Shown here piece after piece: positions 15,694-22,973 of a DNA stretch of 39,120 nt (its first letter is position 1; the number at the start of each line of letters is the position of its first letter). The position numbers and the translations under genes are program-made. This DNA is from Actinomycetota bacterium (GTDB lineage Bacteria > Actinomycetota > Acidimicrobiia > Acidimicrobiales > GCA-2861595), in contig JADDQT010000001.1 in assembly GCA_016781225.1 (NCBI GenBank), positions 10,537 to 49,656 on the forward strand. Reading direction: 5' to 3'. The notes under the pieces were generated by a model. The model saw nothing but the letters and a program-made list of their open reading frames with translations. It did not search any database and was not told where the DNA came from.

Positions 15694-15976
15694 CGTGGTC
15701 AGTCCCTTCATGCCCAGATCCTGGGCGTCGGACTCCCACAGTTGGTGGACCACTTTCCGGGGGCCCCGTCAACCCCACCGGGCGTCCCGAGTGGCGGGCA
15801 AGGTTCGAGCAGGAGGACGCCGCGTCCGCGAGAAGTCGTCTTCTACTTTCAAGGCTTAGAAGGACGCCACACTGTGGCCGCCCGATCGTCCAGGACGCCT
15901 GCACGCTCGAGGAGACGGTGGAAACCCTTGGTGCGAGCCCTCGGCTCCGCGCGACGTTGTCTGGGCGCACCCTGAG

Positions 15977-15993
15977 CGGGCCCTCACGGCCCG
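15977..15993. terminator. Hairpin between convergent genes
   Basis: CGGGCC-ctcac-GGCCCG forms a 6-bp GC stem exactly between the TGA at 15973-15975 of the split small ORF and the minus-strand ATPase stop at 15994-15996. The position suits a bidirectional terminator. It lacks a U-tract, which is common in high-GC actinobacteria. Confidence 0.45.
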
Positions 15994-17796
15994 TCAGTCC
16001 GCGTCCGCTGTGAACAGGATGTCGGAGAGATCGACTGCTGCCGAATCCTGGATCGTCCCGAGGAGTTCCCACAGGTACTCGGAGATGTCGGTGGTGCCGT
16101 CCCAGTTCGCCCGCACGTCGTATGCCTGGATCACTTCGACGAAACGGCTGAAGACGTAGTCACGCCATCTCGCGCTCTTGGCGCCCTCGTCCTGGAGCAT
16201 CCGCTCGGCGAGTGGGCGCTGCGCGTTGATCCACCACAGGTTGGCCTCGACATCATGGGTCCGCTGGTACACCACCGGCTGACGAGGATGGAGAGTGAAC
16301 ACCTCGCCAGAGTCGGGGTCAGGGTCGTATCCGGAGATCCGAATCTCTGGGAAGCGCGGCACGCTCTTCTTCTTGTCACCGGCACCACCACCGCCAGTCT
16401 GCGTGCCACTGCCGCCCGAACCCGCGCCGCCGCCGCCACCTCCACCGCCGGATCCGCCCTTCTTGTCATGGAACTCGCCCGGGCCGCCGGCGCCGCCACC
16501 ACCCGTGCCGCCTTCGCCTGCGCCTTCGCCCTTACCCACGCTCACCATCACCTCGCGGGCGCGAAGGAACTTGTTCTTCCAGCGGTTCAAGCGGTTTGAC
16601 AGCGCTTGGTTCTCGTTTTCTTCCCGAGCCCGTCGCTTTGCGTTCTCCTCCTTGGCCAGCTCGTCGGAGAGATCATCTATGCGTAACGCAACCCACTCGA
16701 GGATCGCGTCGGTCATAGGGTTCGCTACGAGATGGACACGGTCGTTGGTCTTCAGCCCGTGATCCTCAAGCACCGGAGCGTCGAGCGCTCCGTAGATGAA
16801 GTCGGCGCCTGCTCGGTTCCGGATTGGCAGTTCGCCGACCCGATAGCTGGCGATGATCAGGCCGTTACGTCCCTTGACGTCGATCGCATGAGTCGGATCG
16901 CGGCGTGTAAATGGGTCGAAGGCAACACGAAGCGTTAGCTCACCAGCCTTTGGCTTGTCGGTGAGGGTGAAGACGTCATCCCCGCTCTTCAGCTCGGCTG
17001 GCAGGTCATACGATCGGCCCTCCTCGTAACCCGGTCGATCGGGGATCGCGGGGAGACGGAGAGGGTCAATGATCCTGTCACCGTCAGAGAACGCGACATG
17101 TGCTCGTTCGAGGACTTGCTTTGCCTGCGGATCCGCGAGGAGCTTCAACTCGAAGGCCTCACTCCGGCTCCATTGTGCGGGATGACGCAACCCTCGTCCT
17201 CGTACGATTGTGAAATGACACATCTGCGGGTCGTCGGAGGCCACGGCGGGTCGAACCGCATCAGGCAGGTCGCCGCAAGTCGGGGCGAGCCCGGCGATCG
17301 CTCGCGCTCGGTCCGGTGAGACCGTGGCGCCTCGGTAGCGTTCGTCGAAGCCGTATTGCTTGCTCTCGTCGAATCCGAAGACCGTGATGCGCCCGTCGCG
17401 GTAGGTGATGAACTCTGATCGCTTGAAGTTCTCCCGCATGTGGAACTTGCCGCCGTTTCCGTGCCCGCCAAAGCCGGCGAAGTCGGCACGGCCGCGGCTT
17501 GCGGCGACGTCTGAACCCCACCGCTTGAGGTGTTCGTCTATCTCCTCGTAGGTCGCTCCGATGAAGTCGATGCACTCCATCACGCCATCCGTGCCGGCAC
17601 GCGACGTCGGGGTCTCGACGTGCATGACGATGAACGGGACGCCTGGCTCATCCATGCGAACGGCCTGGTCGTACGCGTTCTTGAGCCACTCTGCGGCGCC
17701 TGCAGCGTACTTCCCTTGGAACTGTGCGCCGAGAAGGTCGAGCACGCGCTCCTTGTCCATCTCGGCTTCCTGATGCGCAATTGCAAAGTCAGTCAT
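15994..17796 (-). CDS. GHKL-type ATPase with glycine-rich linker
   Basis: This 600-residue protein starts at ATG 17796 (MTDFAIAHQEAEMDKERV) and overlaps the preceding gene by 8 nt. The N-terminal GHKL (Hsp90/MutL/MORC-like) fold shows the N-box EWLKNAYDQA (Glu36, Asn40) and the lid GFGGHGNGGKFHM (108-120). The usual DxGxG box is degenerate (MECIDFIGAT, about 73-82). A middle domain runs to about 360, followed by a charged helix with ENAKRRAREENENQ. A Gly-rich linker (about 421-473) then joins a C-terminal domain (PRFPEIRISGYDPD ... WELLGTIQDSA). GHKL ATPases occur as partners in predicted bacterial restriction systems; here it ends a four-gene operon. A clamp or remodelling role on DNA is an inference. 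Confidence 0.75.
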   Translation of the reverse strand: MTDFAIAHQEAEMDKERVLDLLGAQFQGKYAAGAAEWLKNAYDQAVRMDEPGVPFIVMHVETPTSRAGTDGVMECIDFIGATYEEIDEHLKRWGSDVAASRGRADFAGFGGHGNGGKFHMRENFKRSEFITYRDGRITVFGFDESKQYGFDERYRGATVSPDRARAIAGLAPTCGDLPDAVRPAVASDDPQMCHFTIVRGRGLRHPAQWSRSEAFELKLLADPQAKQVLERAHVAFSDGDRIIDPLRLPAIPDRPGYEEGRSYDLPAELKSGDDVFTLTDKPKAGELTLRVAFDPFTRRDPTHAIDVKGRNGLIIASYRVGELPIRNRAGADFIYGALDAPVLEDHGLKTNDRVHLVANPMTDAILEWVALRIDDLSDELAKEENAKRRAREENENQALSNRLNRWKNKFLRAREVMVSVGKGEGAGEGGTGGGGAGGPGEFHDKKGGSGGGGGGGGAGSGGSGTQTGGGGAGDKKKSVPRFPEIRISGYDPDPDSGEVFTLHPRQPVVYQRTHDVEANLWWINAQRPLAERMLQDEGAKSARWRDYVFSRFVEVIQAYDVRANWDGTTDISEYLWELLGTIQDSAAVDLSDILFTADAD

Positions 17797-18418
17797 CGTC
17801 GGGGCCCCTTGAGGTCTTCCGGGCAATGATGTCGGCGAACCGGTCTCGGAGGAACTCGTCCACGGCGACGAGTTCCTTCGCTCCGGGTGTGTCCGTCGTC
17901 ACGGCTTCGTCGAGCGCACGACGTGTCTGAGCAAGCCGGCTCTCGAAGTCGCGGGCGGGCGCACGCACGCTCGTGCGATAGAACGCAAAGAAGTCTGTGT
18001 CCAGGATGTCGTCCGTCTGGCCGGCGAGGAAGAGCTGGGTAGCCGTCGCCCGCTCGAGGTGCTGCAACTCCTGGCTACCACTCCTACTCATCCGGCCTGT
18101 TGATGCTGGGCCCTGGGTATCCGCGTCCGAGAACAACGTCGCCGCGAGATCCCAGCCAGCGTTGGTCAGCTTGAACTTCTTCTGGCGTGTCGGACCTGTC
18201 GCGACCAGGCCGCCGGACTTCAGTTCCTTGTAAAGGGAAACGTGAATGTCGCTCGCGTCGGGAAAGCGATCGGAGTAACCGCGAAGCCCGAAGTCATCCG
18301 GGTACAACTCCCACGCCTTGACGACGATGTCCTCATACGTCATAAGGCGAGGCCCGTCCGGCGAGAGGGCATAAAGCGCCTCAAGGATCTTGCGCGGGCG
18401 TCCGCCGAGCTTTGCCAT
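17789..18418 (-). CDS. Winged-helix DNA-binding protein (function unknown)
   Basis: This 209-residue protein begins MAKLGGRPRKILEAL. Residues 1-95 look like a winged helix: KILEALYALS, LMTYEDIVVKAWELYPDDFGLRGY, SDIHVSLYKELKSGGLV and the wing RQKKFKLTNAGWDLA. The C-terminal half (about 120-209) is helical and charged and ends in a flexible acidic tail. It starts 2 nt after the sigma-like gene ends and overlaps the ATPase gene by 8 nt, so its product probably acts with the ATPase, perhaps as its DNA-binding partner. I know of no assigned function. Confidence 0.6.
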   Translation of the reverse strand: MAKLGGRPRKILEALYALSPDGPRLMTYEDIVVKAWELYPDDFGLRGYSDRFPDASDIHVSLYKELKSGGLVATGPTRQKKFKLTNAGWDLAATLFSDADTQGPASTGRMSRSGSQELQHLERATATQLFLAGQTDDILDTDFFAFYRTSVRAPARDFESRLAQTRRALDEAVTTDTPGAKELVAVDEFLRDRFADIIARKTSRGPDDD

Positions 18419-18420
18419 CG

Positions 18421-19944
18421 TCAGCCGCCCCGAGCTCGCCGACGAGCCGCGCCGAACAATCGGAGCACATCTCGGTCCCCACGGGCGGCGAGTAGCTCCT
18501 CGACCTCACCAAGCTGCGCGTGCGGCGAAAGGCCGATCCCAGTCGCGCATGCCGAGAGCCATGCGTGGTCGTCGCTCGTCTGACCCAGCCGAAGTAGGAG
18601 CTCTTGTTCGGCGTCGGCCGCGCTCAGGTCAACCTGACGGACGAGTCGGAAGCCGAGGCGGCCAGTGTCATAGGCGACGACGAACAAGTAGTCGCCCTCG
18701 GCGGCGCCAAGGGACTCAGCGACATGGCGAAGCGATCCGATTCCAGGCGACTGAGAAGGCCAATACATCGGGATGTCACCGAACTCGGATGAGAACTTGA
18801 GCCTGCCTCCGGGGAGGAGCCTCAACAGCGCGGCGAACGCCTCCGGGACGATGTGTCCGCTCCCGCGGAGGGTGTCGTGCGTAACGAGATGCCTCCAGGC
18901 CCAAACCCCTTCGATGACGACGCAGTCGCCCGCCTCCTCTAGTGCTGTATCCGGCACGTAAGGCTCATCCTCACGCCGCAAGCGAACCCAGACGCCGTCC
19001 CGGACGAACCGCGGATGCGTCACGCTCATGATCTCCACCGAAGCTGCGACGATCCCGAACTTCTCGTCGAGGATCCGCTTCAGGCGCTCGATCGGCATCC
19101 CGTGTGGCAGCCCCCCAAGTTCGTCGGCCATCTCGGCGGCGATGCTCTTGTACCGTTCACCGCCCCACTCCGACAGCCCCCACCTGCGGGGACCCCGCCG
19201 CTGAAACCGATCTTCGCTACCGAGGTAGTTCTTGAGCGTCGTAAGCGAGCCTTCGCCGATGTGCTCGTGGATCTCCTCGGCTGTCATGAGCCGGCGCTTC
19301 AGAGCGAGCACGACCGCGGCCTTGTCTCCGAGCGTGCCCGACCACGGCACGACCTTCTCATCGACGATACGGATGTCGCGGCGCGCTCGAAGCGCTTGAA
19401 GCTGGTGATCGTCGTGGATACCCAAGCTGCGCATCGAACGACGCACTTCCACAAGCGGAACGGGCCCCGAGGCGGTCTCGGCGAGGGCAGCACGGAGAGC
19501 GGTGTCGAACTTGGCTGACATCATTGTTTCGGCCGCCACCTGGTATGGGCCGGCCAGGAAGAGCAGCAGATGCACTTCGGTCGGGAGCACGGTCGCGTTG
19601 AGATCAACGCCGATGGCGTCGGCTAGGTCCGTCCTCGAGAAAACAAGCCCCAGGTCGAAGCGGATCCGCGTGATTACGGCGTCCACCTCCGGGATGGATT
19701 TCAGCTGTAGTAACTCCTTGACAGCTGCTGCCTCGATCTGGCGAACGCGTTCGCGGCTGAGGTTGAACCGGTCGCCGAGCTCTTGAAGTGTCGGGATCGA
19801 AGCTCCGATTGCGAAGACTCGTTCCGCGAGGATCGTATGGGCTCGACCGTCGAGCCGGCGGAGAGCGTGCTGGATCACCGGGAGCCACTCTGATCCTTGC
19901 GCGGCGTGCCTCGACGGTGTCTCGTGGACCATCGAGCTACTCAT
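18421..19944 (-). CDS. Sigma-region-4-like HTH protein with additional winged-helix segments
   Basis: With a start at ATG 19944 the protein has 507 residues; the frame extends 9 codons further upstream into the Mrr_N gene. The N-terminal region (about 29-81) is a sigma-70 region-4 helix-turn-helix (LDGRAHTILAERVFAIG...TLQELGDRFNLSRERVRQIE). There is no region 2, so it is not a complete sigma factor. A later segment (about 210-262, LALKRRLMTAEEIHEHIGEG ... RRGPRRWGLSEWG) resembles HARE-HTH-type winged helices. The rest is not recognised. Such fusions are reported near DNA-modification genes. It could regulate the operon or read DNA for the ATPase; neither is shown. Confidence 0.65.
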   Translation of the reverse strand: MSSSMVHETPSRHAAQGSEWLPVIQHALRRLDGRAHTILAERVFAIGASIPTLQELGDRFNLSRERVRQIEAAAVKELLQLKSIPEVDAVITRIRFDLGLVFSRTDLADAIGVDLNATVLPTEVHLLLFLAGPYQVAAETMMSAKFDTALRAALAETASGPVPLVEVRRSMRSLGIHDDHQLQALRARRDIRIVDEKVVPWSGTLGDKAAVVLALKRRLMTAEEIHEHIGEGSLTTLKNYLGSEDRFQRRGPRRWGLSEWGGERYKSIAAEMADELGGLPHGMPIERLKRILDEKFGIVAASVEIMSVTHPRFVRDGVWVRLRREDEPYVPDTALEEAGDCVVIEGVWAWRHLVTHDTLRGSGHIVPEAFAALLRLLPGGRLKFSSEFGDIPMYWPSQSPGIGSLRHVAESLGAAEGDYLFVVAYDTGRLGFRLVRQVDLSAADAEQELLLRLGQTSDDHAWLSACATGIGLSPHAQLGEVEELLAARGDRDVLRLFGAARRRARGG

Positions 19945-20503
19945 TACTACCGAGGCTCTCGACGCGCTCACGTCCAGCCGGTGTGATCTCCCAGATGCCC
20001 CGCGGGGAGCCCTTCTTGATTAGACCGGCCTGGACGAGCTTCAAGCGAACGAATTGCGTCCTGTTCTTCCACCGGACGAGGCCCGAGTCGAGCACCTCGC
20101 GGTCGGCAGGCGTGAGACGGTGGTCGAGCGTGGCCCCCACGTCTTCGATCAATTCGCTTGCTGGCGCGGAGCCGCCCCGGGCAACGAGCGCCCTTAGCAG
20201 CGGCTCTTCGTACTCACGCTCCGGCAGCAGCGAACCACTTTCCGCTCGCGGTCGCGACGAACCCCTCTTGCTCTTCGTCCGGCCCCTCAGCCTCGCCGCC
20301 GACCGCGGCGTCGGTGACCTCTCCTTGGCTTTCAGTTCGGCATCGAGCTCCCGAGCGGTCGAGGCCAAGCGGCCAACGGCTCCGCTGCCATCGATCCCGA
20401 GGAGTCGACGCAGGACCGAGTTCACGTCATCGACGAGCGGTTCAGCAAGGCGTTGCAGCGCCTCGAAGACCTCGTCGTCCACGGGCGGCAGCTGGCGTGT
20501 CAT
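19937..20503 (-). CDS. Mrr_N-type winged-helix protein
   Basis: This 188-residue first gene of the operon starts at ATG 20503 with AAGGAAGG upstream. The N-terminal 40 residues (VFEALQRLAEPLVDDVNSVLRRLLG) resemble a small helical or ribbon-helix-helix unit. A low-complexity basic linker follows (about 58-92). The C-terminus (about 95-185, EEPLLRALVARGG...VRWKNRTQFVRLKLVQAGLIKK...GIWEITPAGRERV) matches the winged helix found at the N-terminus of Mrr-like restriction proteins, but with no nuclease domain. It is a likely DNA-recognition or regulatory subunit. The 8-nt overlap with the next start supports coupling. Confidence 0.72.
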   Translation of the reverse strand: MTRQLPPVDDEVFEALQRLAEPLVDDVNSVLRRLLGIDGSGAVGRLASTARELDAELKAKERSPTPRSAARLRGRTKSKRGSSRPRAESGSLLPEREYEEPLLRALVARGGSAPASELIEDVGATLDHRLTPADREVLDSGLVRWKNRTQFVRLKLVQAGLIKKGSPRGIWEITPAGRERVESLGSNE

Positions 20504-20529
20504 CAGCAGCGAGCCTTCCTTACAGGAGT

Positions 20530-20581
20530 CATTGCAATGAGTATTGCATCCACCGCCAGCGATTGCAATCTACATTGCAAT
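20530..20581. promoter_or_regulatory. ATTGCAAT operator array upstream of the ATPase operon
   Basis: Three perfect copies of the palindrome ATTGCAAT (20531-20538, 20562-20569, 20574-20581) and one partial copy ATTGCATC (20543-20550) lie in 52 bp. Spacings of 12, 19 and 12 bp arrange them as two pairs 31 bp apart. The first and third extend to 10-bp palindromes. The block is AT-rich against its surroundings and overlaps the predicted leftward promoter, so it is a probable binding site for a dimeric regulator. Confidence 0.65.
20540..20568 (-). promoter_or_regulatory. Predicted promoter of the leftward ATPase operon
   Basis: On the minus strand, TTGCAA (20563-20568) and AATACT (20540-20545) form -35 and -10 boxes with a 17-bp spacer. 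Each matches consensus at four of six positions. Both lie inside the ATTGCAAT array, so a bound protein would occlude RNA polymerase. Confidence 0.4.
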
Positions 20582-20648
20582 AAGCTGGCCGGCGGGACCG
20601 CGAATCCAAGGCTCAGGGGAAAGCTCATGCATCGCCCCGGCCCCAGGC

Positions 20649-20665
20649 GGTATCAAGGTGATACC
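20649..20665. promoter_or_regulatory. Perfect inverted repeat upstream of the toxin-antitoxin genes
   Basis: GGTATCA-agg-TGATACC ends 9 nt before the antitoxin ATG. A ribbon-helix-helix antitoxin normally binds such a repeat to repress its own operon, so this is the likely autoregulatory operator. It overlaps the expected -10 region. Confidence 0.6.
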
Positions 20666-20674
20666 ATAACCGGC

Positions 20675-20878
20675 ATGGCTATGACTCTTCGACTGACCGA
20701 GGACGAGCAGGCCGCGCTCCGGCAACGAGCAGAGCGGGAGGGCATCTCGATGCAGGACGCGGCTCGGCGAGCCGTCCGCGACTACGTCGCCAGGGGCGAG
20801 CATCGGGATCGGGTGGCGGAGGCCGCCGAGCGAGTGAAGGCTGCCCATGCTGAAGCCCTCCGACGTCTCGGGGAGTGA
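20675..20878 (+). CDS. Ribbon-helix-helix antitoxin of a Doc-type system
   Basis: This 67-residue protein (MAMTLRLTEDEQAALRQRAE...) has an N-terminal ribbon-helix-helix fold: strand MTLRLT, helix DEQAALRQRAEREG, helix SMQDAARRAVRDYVA. The charged C-terminal helix (EAAERVKAAHAEALRRLG) would wrap the toxin. The stop overlaps the toxin start (GTGA), so the two are co-translated. Placement at the element's edge suits a stabilising role. Confidence 0.85.
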   Translation: MAMTLRLTEDEQAALRQRAEREGISMQDAARRAVRDYVARGEHRDRVAEAAERVKAAHAEALRRLGE

Positions 20879-21261
20879 ACGAGCCGGTCGAGTACCTGGA
20901 TCTGGACGACCTCATCGAGCTCGCCTCCGGGCTCCTGGGAGACCCGCCTCCCATCCGCGACGTCGGACTGCTCGGCTCCGCCGCCGCCCGGCCTCAGACG
21001 AGTGCCTTCGGTGAGGACGCCTACCCGGACATCTGGACCAAGGCGGCTGCGCTGCTCCAATCCATCCTCAAGAACCACGCCCTTGTTGACGGCAACAAGC
21101 GGCTCGGCTGGCTCGCCACGGCTACTTTCCTGGAGATCAACGGGATCCCGGTGACGCACATCGACAACGATGCCGTCCACGACTTCGTGATCGACGTGAC
21201 GGTCGGCCACCAGGATGTCGGCGAGATTGCCGGCGCCCTTCGCCGGCTCGCGGAGCCCTGA
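20875..21261 (+). CDS. doc: Doc-family toxin (Fic fold)
   Basis: This 128-residue toxin carries the Doc/Fic motif HALVDGNKRLGW, with the motif histidine and the GNKR anion-binding loop. It also has the family N-terminus (EYLDLDDLIELASGLLG) and flanking helices (AAALLQSILKN, ATATFLEINGI). Doc phosphorylates elongation factor Tu and stops translation when the antitoxin is lost. The start is GTG 20875. The stop lies 52 bp before the att core. Compared with copy 2 it differs at three residues near the C-terminus (His/Tyr in DNDAVHDF and Gly-Ala/Ser-Gly in EIAGALRR). Confidence 0.9.
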   Translation: MNEPVEYLDLDDLIELASGLLGDPPPIRDVGLLGSAAARPQTSAFGEDAYPDIWTKAAALLQSILKNHALVDGNKRLGWLATATFLEINGIPVTHIDNDAVHDFVIDVTVGHQDVGEIAGALRRLAEP

Positions 21262-21292
21262 GACGACCTGCAGATTCACAACAACTCGATTC

Positions 21293-21340
21293 GTGTCCGC
21301 AAGGGGACAATCGCCCCTCCGACACTGGCGATACGGACAC
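21293..21340. other. Reconstituted attP at the junction between the two copies
   Basis: The core cccctccga (21314-21322) is flanked by 7-bp inverted arms gtgtccg (21293-21299) and cggacac (21334-21340). They are symmetric about 21316/21317, with an inner TCG/CGA pair. The ~48-bp length with arms 17-24 bp from the centre fits the attP layout of large serine integrases. The left half comes from the right end of copy 1 and the right half from the left end of copy 2, which is the sequence a circular form would carry. Confidence 0.75.
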
Positions 21341-22963
21341 CTAGATCCGCAGTCGCCTCGACCACCTTCTCGTGCGGGTCGTACACGGCGCGGAGCCCGA
21401 TCTCCTCGTAGAACGGGTGCGCAGCTTCGGATGGGTCACCCCGACCAGGCCGACCAGGCCACCGATCTCCTCGACCGCCTCGCGGATCTGCGCCTTGGTC
21501 ATCCGGACCGCGTCGGCGTCCGCTGAGGCGGCTCGGAGCATCGCTTCTGCCTCCCGGCGCTCGCGCGTGACCTCGGCGATCCACTGGCCGACGACCTTCG
21601 GGTCGGTGCCGCCGTCGAGAGCGACGCGGTAGCGCTCGAGCTTCCGGTCGCACTCCCGAATAGCTGCCTGTGCCTCGGCCCGAGCGGCGATTGACGCGTC
21701 AGTGTCAATGGCTTCGACCAGGGCGTCGCAGGTGGCATCGATGTTCTCCGGGTCGAAGATGGTCCCGAGCCAATCGTCGATGTGCGGCAGCAGATCGCGT
21801 TCGCGGAGATAGACCGCCTTCGGGTGGCGGAACTCACTCGCCGTCGCGTACTGCGCCGCATATAGGCAGCGGTAGTACGGCTCGTCGTGGTGCCAACTGC
21901 CTTGAAGCCGCTTCCCGCACAGCCGGCAGCGAAGCCGGCCACGGAGCAGGTACGGCCGATCCGTACGCTTCGGGCGACGCTCCTGCGGTCCACGCTTCGC
22001 CGCTTGCATCTTCACCTGGACGGCATCGAAGACCTCGCGTTCGATCAGCGGCTCGTGCGCCGGCTCGGCCGACCAGATCCACTCGCTCTCACCGTTCCAC
22101 CGCATCACCGTCCGGTGCCCCGCGCCGACGTCCTCGACGTCGACGAGTACCTCCTCACGCCGCTGCTTCGCCCAGACCTGGTAGCCGGTGTAGCGGGGAT
22201 TCATGAGGATCGCCCGGACGGCGGACTTCCCCCATGCCCAGCCGTGACGGTGTGGGTTTCGCTCGCGGTCGTAGCCGCTCGGCGACGGAACACCTTCGGC
22301 GGTCAGCTGCTCGGCGATGGCGAGGTAGCCCACGCCGGCCAGGTACTCGTCGAAGATCCGTCGCACGACCGGCGCGGTGACCGGGTCGGGCTTGAGCTGA
22401 TGCAGTCGCTTTCCGTCACTCGCCTTCTCTGGGTTCGGGTGCGGTCCGATGTCGCCCAGCCGGTAGCCGTACGGCGGCCGACCTCCGAGAAACCGCCCCT
22501 GCATCTCGGCCTGCGCGCTCATCGCCGTGCGAACGCGCGTCTTGATGCGTGACCGCTCGCCCTTGGACATGCCGCCGAAGAGCATCATCACCAGGTCGTG
22601 CGCCTCGGAGCCGGGATCGATGGCACCGCCAACCTCGGGAACCCAGACGGCGACGCCGTAGTGCGTGAAGACCGGGAACGTGAGGCCGAACTGGTTGCCG
22701 TAGAAGGCCCGCTGCGGCTCGCCGATCACGACAGCCTCGAACCCGCGGGCACGCTGCGCGAGCGCGGCGAGCAGCGCCGACGCCTCCGGCCGGCGCTTCC
22801 AGGGCAGCGACCGGCTCTGTGCGACGTCGAAGAACTCTGCGACCACTGTCCCGCCGGCGGGCTCGATGAGCTGCCGGCTGCGGTGGAGCTGCCACTGCTT
22901 CGACGACTCGGGGTCCTGCTGGTCCTCGGTGCTCACCCGGCCGTAGAAGGCGAAGCGGATCAT
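21341..22963 (-). CDS. Large serine recombinase, copy 2
   Basis: Identical to the copy 1 recombinase, including the probable frameshift at the C4 run (21437-21440). If the frame were restored, translation would pass through the att core and end ...ASVGGAIVPLRTRIELL inside the right end of copy 1. In copy 1 it would instead end in the tRNA gene, with a different tail. Confidence 0.9.
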   Translation of the reverse strand: MIRFAFYGRVSTEDQQDPESSKQWQLHRSRQLIEPAGGTVVAEFFDVAQSRSLPWKRRPEASALLAALAQRARGFEAVVIGEPQRAFYGNQFGLTFPVFTHYGVAVWVPEVGGAIDPGSEAHDLVMMLFGGMSKGERSRIKTRVRTAMSAQAEMQGRFLGGRPPYGYRLGDIGPHPNPEKASDGKRLHQLKPDPVTAPVVRRIFDEYLAGVGYLAIAEQLTAEGVPSPSGYDRERNPHRHGWAWGKSAVRAILMNPRYTGYQVWAKQRREEVLVDVEDVGAGHRTVMRWNGESEWIWSAEPAHEPLIEREVFDAVQVKMQAAKRGPQERRPKRTDRPYLLRGRLRCRLCGKRLQGSWHHDEPYYRCLYAAQYATASEFRHPKAVYLRERDLLPHIDDWLGTIFDPENIDATCDALVEAIDTDASIAARAEAQAAIRECDRKLERYRVALDGGTDPKVVGQWIAEVTRERREAEAMLRAASADADAVRMTKAQIREAVEEIGGLVGLVGVTHPKLRTRSTRRSGSAPCTTRTRRWSRRLRI

Positions 22964-22973
22964 CGGTTGGACC

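Larger units (their letters stand above)
14463..15771 (-). mobile_element. IS3-family insertion sequence (IS407-like), 1,309 bp
   Basis: The ends are imperfect inverted repeats beginning TGACGGGaCCCC (left) and TGACGGGgCCCC (right, reverse strand). Each is followed a few bases later by GTGGTCCACC, and both ends have the TG...CA termini of the IS3 family. The target duplication is ACCC at 14459-14462 and 15772-15775; 4 bp fits the IS407 group. It holds overlapping orfA and orfB on the minus strand. It lies 12 bp beyond the vsr stop. Confidence 0.9.
14450..15975 (+). pseudogene. Possible small ORF after vsr, split by the IS3 insertion
   Basis: ATG 14450 overlaps the vsr stop (TGATG). If the IS (14463-15771) and one ACCC duplication are removed, the frame runs unbroken as MFSTPPGVPSGG... 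through REVVFYFQGLEGRH to a TGA at 15973-15975, about 70 codons. The coupled start and the hairpin right after the stop favour a real gene. The Arg/Pro/Ser-rich composition and lack of a recognised family argue against it. Both element copies carry the same break. Confidence 0.3.
7336..21313. mobile_element. Integrative element, copy 1 (13,978 bp)
   Basis: This is the first of two head-to-tail copies. The left boundary is in the tRNA-Leu 3' end, where identity with the junction region starts at base 7336 (7335 is c, 21313 is g). The right boundary is the same 9-bp core cccctccga at 21314-21322. A large serine recombinase sits at the left edge and a toxin-antitoxin pair at the right edge. Between them are restriction/modification-type genes, an IS3-family insertion and a leftward GHKL-ATPase operon. 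No plasmid replication, conjugation or phage structural genes are seen. It is best described as an integrase-driven genomic island or defence-type integrative element. Confidence 0.92.

Noticed and set aside
16295..16762. Plus-strand open frame with a long proline run
   Set aside because: It is the antisense of the glycine-rich linker codons in the GHKL ATPase gene, not a separate protein.
20531..20581. ATTGCAAT repeats as a CRISPR-like array
   Set aside because: The repeats are 8-bp palindromes with 4-11 bp gaps and no cas genes; they fit an operator array instead.
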